Below are positions 5,150 to 9,488 of a stretch of DNA of 9,488 bases, one piece after another. Each line of letters opens with the position of its first letter. The first letter of the stretch is position 1. Made by a program: the position numbers and the translations under genes. The notes beneath the pieces are model-generated. The model saw only the letters and a list, made by a program, of their open reading frames with translations. It searched no databases and was not told the origin of the DNA. The DNA comes from Thermoleophilaceae bacterium. GTDB lineage: Bacteria > Actinomycetota > Thermoleophilia > Solirubrobacterales > Thermoleophilaceae. The stretch is taken from positions 1-9,488 of the forward strand of contig JACCZP010000026.1 in assembly GCA_013695885.1 (NCBI GenBank), in the 5' to 3' direction.

Positions 5150-7027
5150 TCACTCCCCGCTCGGGAACTCGGCCCTGACCCGCGTGCCCTCGCCCGGGGG
5201 GCTCACCACCTCGATCCGTCCGTCGAGCGCGCCCACCCGGTCCCACAGGCCCCGCAGGCCCGACCCGTGGGCCGGATCGGCGCCGCCCACGCCGTCGTCG
5301 GTCACCTCCACGACGATCCGGCGCTCGTCGCGATCCACTCGGACCGAAGCGTGGGTCGCCTGGGCGTACTTCGCCACGTTGGTCAGCGCCTCGGCCACCA
5401 CGTAGTAGGCCGCGGCCTCCACCGGCGCGTCGAGGCGCTCCCCGACGTCGCTCTGCACCTCGACGGGTATCGACGCCCGAGCGGCGAGGGTGGCCAGGGC
5501 GGGTCGCAGGCCGCGATCCGAGAGCACCGCGGGGTGGATGCCGCGGGCCAGCTCGCGCAGGTCCTCGATCGCGAGCTGGAGCTCCTCGAAGGCCTCGTCG
5601 AGCATCCCGGCCGAGGTCTCGGGATCCTCGCGGACCTTCCCCATGGCCAGCCGCAGCCGCAGGGAGGTCGCGACGAGGCGCTGCTGCGCTCCGTCGTGGA
5701 GGTTGCGCTCGAGGCGCCGTCGCTCGCCGTCGGCGGCGCGGACCATCCGCGCCCGCGAGTCCCGCAGGTCCTCCACCCGCGCTCGGAGGGCGGCCTGTAA
5801 CCGCTCGTTCTCGAGTGCCATGGCCGCCGCCGCGCCGGCCTGGCGCACGAGGTCGGGCTCCGCGCAGAGCGACGCGTCGTGCACGATCGCGGCCACCGGC
5901 CGTCCCTCGCGCTCGACGTCGGTCACCACCCGCTCCGACTCCGGGCCCGGCAGCTCCACCGGACGGCCGTCGTTGTCCACGTAGCGCCGCTCGTCGGGGA
6001 GCCAGTAGGCCAGCGACAGGCTGGGGTCTCCCAGCGCGCGGGCGAGAGCCAGGCCGGCCAGACCCGGGCGGGAGGGATCGGACAGCCGGTCGACGAGCTC
6101 GGCCACCGCCGTCGCCCGGAAGAACCGGCCGCGCAGCGCGCCGACCACGAACCCGATGGGCACGAGGAGCGCCCCGGCGCGCCCCGGCCAGGTGAGCGGT
6201 CCCCAGTCGGCGGCGACGCCGGGCCCGCCGGCGAACAGGGCCGGGAGCGGGAGGAGGACGAGTGCGGCGATACCGGGCACCAGCACCGTGTCGAGCCCGC
6301 GGCGATGGGCGAAGCTCGTCTTGCGCAGGCGGTGGACGAGCACGCCGGCGGCCACGAGCACGACGACGGCCATCCCCACCCGATCGACGACCCAGAGCGT
6401 CTGCGCGGATGCGGCGGGTCCGCCGTCCTCGGCCAGCAGCGACGGGCACCGCTGGCAGCGATAGGGTCCGGCGCCGAGAAGGACCGATCCTGCGTGGAGG
6501 AGGGCCATGCCGTAGCCCGCCATGACGAGCCCCCGCACCGAGGGACGCGACAGCCGCCCGCCCGGGAAGGCCAGCAGCGTGTGGACGAGCGCCGCAGGCC
6601 AGGCCCCCGCTGCCGCCACTCCGAGCGTGAAGGAGAGCGAGTAGTTCGAAGCCGCCAACGTGGAGGCCAGCCAGGCGAAGCCCACGAGGGTGAGCAGGGC
6701 TCCCGTGCGATTGTCCGGCCGGCGCTCCCAGGCGGCCAGCCCCGCGGCCACGAAGGAGGCGCCGAGCACGACCGCGAGCGCGGCGTTCACATCCGGCTCG
6801 GGCACGTGGCGGCTGCGCAGCACGAGGAGCGCGCCGAGCGCCGACCCCGCGAGCGCCGCGACCCCGAGCGCGCGCAGCGCCCGGCGCAGGCCGGTGACCG
6901 CCGAGGCGTGTGAGCCGCCGCCCTCCCCTGCGCTCGGCCGCCCGGCCCAGAGCGGGTCGGGCAGGGCCGAGAGCTGGGCGCTCACCCAGGCCGGCTCGCG
7001 AGGAGGTTCCGCCGTCACACCCGCCAT
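5150..7027 (-). CDS. Membrane histidine kinase, HisKA_3 (NarX/DesK-like) family
   Basis: A 625-residue sensor kinase. After a cytoplasmic-looking leader of about 45 residues come roughly eight hydrophobic segments between residues 50 and 300, with a loop containing CQRCP (C191, C194). Residues about 305-400 form a variable, possibly GAF-like region, and about 400-430 a coiled-coil linker. The HisKA_3 dimerisation domain carries the phospho-acceptor H444 in ERRRLERNLHDGAQQR. The ATPase domain shows the N-box EALTNVAKYA (N550), the G1 box DDGVGGA (577-583) and the G2 box GSGLRGL (588-594). It should phosphorylate the convergent NarL-type regulator and perhaps the receiver-only protein. The ATG at 7027 is preceded by GGCGAGA as a modest ribosome site. 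I see no convincing promoter for it, although the divergent gap to rpoB contains two palindromes. The stimulus is unknown. Confidence 0.93.
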   Translation of the reverse strand: MAGVTAEPPREPAWVSAQLSALPDPLWAGRPSAGEGGGSHASAVTGLRRALRALGVAALAGSALGALLVLRSRHVPEPDVNAALAVVLGASFVAAGLAAWERRPDNRTGALLTLVGFAWLASTLAASNYSLSFTLGVAAAGAWPAALVHTLLAFPGGRLSRPSVRGLVMAGYGMALLHAGSVLLGAGPYRCQRCPSLLAEDGGPAASAQTLWVVDRVGMAVVVLVAAGVLVHRLRKTSFAHRRGLDTVLVPGIAALVLLPLPALFAGGPGVAADWGPLTWPGRAGALLVPIGFVVGALRGRFFRATAVAELVDRLSDPSRPGLAGLALARALGDPSLSLAYWLPDERRYVDNDGRPVELPGPESERVVTDVEREGRPVAAIVHDASLCAEPDLVRQAGAAAAMALENERLQAALRARVEDLRDSRARMVRAADGERRRLERNLHDGAQQRLVATSLRLRLAMGKVREDPETSAGMLDEAFEELQLAIEDLRELARGIHPAVLSDRGLRPALATLAARASIPVEVQSDVGERLDAPVEAAAYYVVAEALTNVAKYAQATHASVRVDRDERRIVVEVTDDGVGGADPAHGSGLRGLWDRVGALDGRIEVVSPPGEGTRVRAEFPSGE

Positions 7028-7128
7028 TCTCGCCGCAAAGGCGCTACAGTGCCCACGCGGCCCATAGTCGTAGCCGCCCCTCTGTTGCTGCGTCCCGCCA
7101 CATAATCGCGGGGGCTCGGGGCGGGGTC

Positions 7129-7144
7129 CGTGACGGCCGTCACG
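7129..7144. promoter_or_regulatory. 16-base perfect palindrome with CRP-like geometry (candidate operator)
   Basis: CGTGACGGCCGTCACG is its own reverse complement over all 16 bases. It contains GTGA-N6-TCAC, the core arrangement of CRP/FNR-family sites (consensus TGTGA-N6-TCACA). It sits 7 bases upstream of the candidate rpoB -35 box, between rpoB and the divergent kinase gene, so it could affect either. Another palindrome-binding regulator, including the nearby NarL-type protein, is possible. Confidence 0.5.
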
Positions 7145-7147
7145 CCG

Positions 7148-7160
7148 CCCCTTGAAGGGG
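7148..7160. repeat. 13-base inverted repeat overlapping the rpoB -35 box
   Basis: CCCCTT-g-AAGGGG is a perfect 6-base inverted repeat around one central base, and it contains the whole candidate -35 hexamer (7152-7157). Anything bound here would compete with sigma. It lies 3 bases from the 16-base palindrome, so the two may form one composite site. Confidence 0.4.
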
Positions 7161-7181
7161 TGTGCGCCGCTGTGCTAACTT
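7152..7181 (+). promoter_or_regulatory. Candidate rpoB promoter
   Basis: TTGAAG (7152-7157) and TAACTT (7176-7181) are spaced by 18 bases. The -10 fits the TAnnnT pattern favoured by actinobacterial housekeeping sigma factors. Transcription would start near 7188, giving a leader of about 55 bases before the TTG start of rpoB. No other match in this gap is as good on the plus strand. Confidence 0.55.
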
Positions 7182-7227
7182 AGGCGGTCGCGCTTTTCTG
7201 CGCTCGCCGTCGTCGCCCGACCCCCTC

Positions 7228-7233
7228 AAGGAG
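7228..7233 (+). promoter_or_regulatory. Shine-Dalgarno of rpoB that fixes a TTG start
   Basis: AAGGAG, a strong ribosome-binding site, lies 9 bases before TTG at 7243. No ATG or GTG in the rpoB frame lies at a suitable distance, so this site decides the TTG start. The GTG at 7233 is in a different frame and is not the start. Confidence 0.8.
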
Positions 7234-7242
7234 TGGCCCCCT

Positions 7243-9488
7243 TTGGCTTCTGTCGATGCCCTTCGTCAGCGCCGTACCTTCGCACGCCTCGAAAGGGCGC
7301 TCGATCTACCGAACCTGATCGACATCCAGCGCCAGTCCTTCGACTGGCTCGTGGACACCGAGAAGGGCGGGCTGCGGGAGACCATCGACGACGTATCGCC
7401 GATCGAGGACTACACGGGCAACCTCGCCGTGGTCTTCGAGCAGATCACCTTCGACGAGCCGGTGGCGCCGATCGCCCAGTGCCGCGAGAAGGACCTGACC
7501 TACGCCCGGCCCCTGTCGGTCAAGGTCGCCTTCCAGAACCGCGAGACCGGCGAGATCCGCGAGCAGTCGGTGTTCATGGGCGACTTCCCGTGGATGACCG
7601 AGTGGGGCACGTTCATCATCAACGGCACCGAGCGGGTGGTCGTCACCCAGCTCGTCCGCTCCCCGGGCGCCTACGTGATGGAGCCGAAGGACCGCGAGAA
7701 GCAGGTCTTCGTCGCCAACCTCATGCCCGCCCGAGGCTCCTGGCTCGAGCTCGAGATCGACAAGAAGGGCCGCGTCTACGTCCGCATCGACCGCAAGCGC
7801 AAGCTGCCGGTCACGGTGCTGCTGCGCGCGATGGGCTACGCCGACGACGAGCGCATCCTCGAGCTCTTCGACAACTCGCTCTACATCCGCAACACGATCG
7901 AGGCCGACACCGAGCCCACCCGCAGCGAGGAGGGCTCGCTCATCGAGCTGTTCAAGAAGCAGCGCCCCGGTGAGCCACCGTCGCTCGACAACGCGCGGAA
8001 CCTGCTCAACCAGCTCTTCTTCGACACGAAGCGCTACGACCTCACGCGCGTGGGGCGCTACAAGCTGAACTCCCGCCTCGGGATCGACGAGGAACCCGAC
8101 ACCCGGGTCCTCACCCACCGGGACATCATCGAGCTGATCCGCGAGCTGGTCACGATCCCGCGCGAGCTGGGAATCTCCGAGGAGGGCGTCGACGAGGCCG
8201 GGGAGCCGATCAAGGACTACGCCCTCGAGGGCCAGTCCTTCCCGCGCGAGCCGGTGGCCGAGCGCCTCGACGAGTACGAGCACTTCGGCAACCGTCGCCT
8301 GCGCACGGTCGGGGAGCTGATCCAGGAGGCCTTCCGCATCGGCCTCTACCGCATGGAGCGCGTGGTCCGCGAGCGTCTCACCACCGAGGACGCGGACACG
8401 ATCACCCCGCAGACGATCATCAACATCCGCCCCGTCGTCGCCGCGCAGAAGGAGTTCTTCGGGTCCTCGCAGCTCTCGCAGTTCATGGACCAGACGAACT
8501 CGCTGTCGGGCCTCACGCACCGCCGCCGGCTGTCGGCCCTCGGCGCCGGCGGCCTGACCCGCGAGCGCGCGCCCATCGAGGTCCGCGACGTGCACCCCTC
8601 CCACTACGGGCGCATGTGCCCCATCGAGACCCCGGAGGGACCGAACATCGGCCTCATCGGGTCGCTGTCCTCCTACGCGCAGGTCTCCGAGCACGGCTTC
8701 GTCACCACCCCCTACAGGGTGGTGCGCGACGGCGTGGTCACGGACGAGATCGTCCACTACGACGCCAACCAGGAGGAGAAGCAGGTCATCGCGCAGGCCG
8801 ACGCGGTCATCGACGACAGCACGGGCCGGCTCCTCGGCACCGAGGTCATCGCCCGCTCGGGCGAGGACGAGCTCACCGCCGTCCAGCCCGAGGACGTCGA
8901 CCTCATGGACGTCTCCCCCGACCAGATCTGGTCGGTGGCCACCGCGCTGATCCCCTTCCTCGAGCACGACGACGCCAACCGAGCGCTGATGGGCTCGAAC
9001 ATGCAGCGCCAGGCCGTGCCGCTGCTCAAGCCCGAGGCCCCGCTGGTGGGCACGGGGATGGAGCGCCGCGCCGCCACCGACACCGGCGACGTGGTCATCG
9101 CCGAGGGCGAGGGGACGGTGGTGGAGGTGGACTCCGGACGGATCGTCGTGGACCAGGGCGGCGAGCGCCGGGAGCACCTGCTGCACAAGTACATGCGCTC
9201 GAACCAGGGCACGATCATCCACCAGAAGCCGCGCGTCTCCGCCGGCCAGGAGATCACGGCCGGTCAGGTGCTGGCCGACGGCTCCTCGACCGACCAGGGC
9301 GAGCTGGCCCTCGGCAAGAACTGCCTCGTGGCCTTCATGTCCTGGGAGGGCTACAACTTCGAGGACGCGATCATCATCTCGGAGCGGATCGTGAAGGACG
9401 ACGAGATGACGTCGATCCACATCGAGGAGTACGAGATCGACGCCCGCAACACCAAGCTGGGCGACGAGGAGATCACCCGCGACATCCC
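7243..9488 (+). CDS. rpoB: DNA-directed RNA polymerase beta subunit (3' end off the window)
   Basis: Catalytic beta subunit of RNA polymerase. About 748 codons are visible with no stop; roughly a third of the usual actinobacterial length (about 1150-1200) lies past the right edge. The N-terminus reads [20 protein letters not shown] and leads through the protrusion and lobe ([19 protein letters not shown]). The rifampicin region is at residues 407-437, offset exactly 100 from E. coli numbering. Classical drug-contact residues Q413, F414, D416, H426, R429 and S431 are intact, but T418, S420, R427 and A435 differ from E. coli N518, P520, K527 and P535. The fork-loop block [14 protein letters not shown] (459-472) and [15 protein letters not shown] follow. 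The final codons read [16 protein letters not shown], as expected mid-gene. Start is TTG with a strong ribosome site. It has its own promoter region and is preceded by a divergent kinase gene, not by rplL. Confidence 0.98.
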   Translation, partial: MASVDALRQRRTFARLERALDLPNLIDIQRQSFDWLVDTEKGGLRETIDDVSPIEDYTGNLAVVFEQITFDEPVAPIAQCREKDLTYARPLSVKVAFQNRETGEIREQSVFMGDFPWMTEWGTFIINGTERVVVTQLVRSPGAYVMEPKDREKQVFVANLMPARGSWLELEIDKKGRVYVRIDRKRKLPVTVLLRAMGYADDERILELFDNSLYIRNTIEADTEPTRSEEGSLIELFKKQRPGEPPSLDNARNLLNQLFFDTKRYDLTRVGRYKLNSRLGIDEEPDTRVLTHRDIIELIRELVTIPRELGISEEGVDEAGEPIKDYALEGQSFPREPVAERLDEYEHFGNRRLRTVGELIQEAFRIGLYRMERVVRERLTTEDADTITPQTIINIRPVVAAQKEFFGSSQLSQFMDQTNSLSGLTHRRRLSALGAGGLTRERAPIEVRDVHPSHYGRMCPIETPEGPNIGLIGSLSSYAQVSEHGFVTTPYRVVRDGVVTDEIVHYDANQEEKQVIAQADAVIDDSTGRLLGTEVIARSGEDELTAVQPEDVDLMDVSPDQIWSVATALIPFLEHDDANRALMGSNMQRQAVPLLKPEAPLVGTGMERRAATDTGDVVIAEGEGTVVEVDSGRIVVDQGGERREHLLHKYMRSNQGTIIHQKPRVSAGQEITAGQVLADGSSTDQGELALGKNCLVAFMSWEGYNFEDAIIISERIVKDDEMTSIHIEEYEIDARNTKLGDEEITRDI

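Noticed and set aside
5128..5152. Possible bidirectional terminator between the convergent regulator and kinase genes
   Set aside because: Only a 4-base GGCC/GGCC pairing is visible and there is no T-tract; the gap is just 8 bases.
4401..6449. A 682-codon minus-strand open frame crossing the regulator and kinase genes
   Set aside because: It is Arg/Gly/Ala-rich and spans two convincing genes in other frames; it is a shadow frame.
5879..6913. A 344-codon plus-strand open frame opposite the kinase
   Set aside because: Its composition is typical of an antisense shadow and the minus strand encodes the kinase membrane and linker region.
7028..7128. Kinase promoter on the minus strand (for example around TACGACTAT or TGTAGC)
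   Set aside because: No -35 box at acceptable spacing; the matches are no better than chance.
7183..7208. Imperfect hairpin in the rpoB leader (GGCG/CGCC outside, GCGC/GCGC inside)
   Set aside because: Short, interrupted by an internal loop, and overlaps the predicted transcription start; not strong enough to call a riboregulator.
7306..9420. A 704-codon open frame on the minus strand opposite rpoB
   Set aside because: It is the antisense shadow of rpoB in GC-rich DNA; its protein is low-complexity in Asp, Val, Leu, Gly and His and resembles no family, while the plus strand is unmistakable RpoB.

Overview
The window is high-GC DNA (very roughly 70%, not counted) with dense, often overlapping genes. 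It comes from a bacterium, most probably an actinomycete-type lineage. The RpoB N-terminus, the GTG/TTG starts, the family of the histidine kinase and the lone receiver protein all fit Actinomycetota, perhaps a deep-branching class such as Thermoleophilia or Acidimicrobiia. That placement is inference from protein style; no 16S or other decisive marker is present.

Positions 1-3032, minus strand: a four-gene ABC importer operon of the OpuC/ProU type for quaternary-ammonium or other osmoprotectants. The order is permease, ATPase with a C-terminal CBS region, second permease, then a substrate-binding lipoprotein that runs off the left edge. Every junction overlaps or abuts, so the genes should be translationally coupled. 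A promoter candidate and several inverted repeats lie in the 187-base gap upstream.

Positions 3220-5141, plus strand, divergent from the transporter: a soluble diguanylate cyclase with intact GGDEF and inhibitory RxxD motifs, a strong 11-bp hairpin directly after its stop, a receiver-only response regulator, and a NarL/LuxR-type response regulator 5 bases further on. Positions 5150-7027, minus strand: a multi-pass membrane histidine kinase of the HisKA_3/NarX type, converging on the regulator with only 8 bases between the stops. The kinase and the LuxR-type regulator are the obvious cognate pair. The receiver-only protein may be a second phosphate acceptor or sink.

Positions 7028-7242 are a divergent control region. 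It holds a 16-base perfect palindrome with CRP-like geometry, a second inverted repeat that overlaps a good -35 box, a -10 box and a strong Shine-Dalgarno. It leads into rpoB (from 7243, TTG start), which continues past the right edge. rpoB therefore has its own promoter and is not directly behind rplJ-rplL.

No mobile element, CRISPR array, tRNA or rRNA was seen, and no gene-free stretch exceeds 300 bases. Most of the window is recognisable housekeeping, transport and signalling. The points most worth a second look are the palindromes at the rpoB/kinase divergent promoter, the hairpin between the cyclase and the receiver gene, the unusual residues in the rifampicin region of RpoB, and the combination of c-di-GMP and two-component genes.
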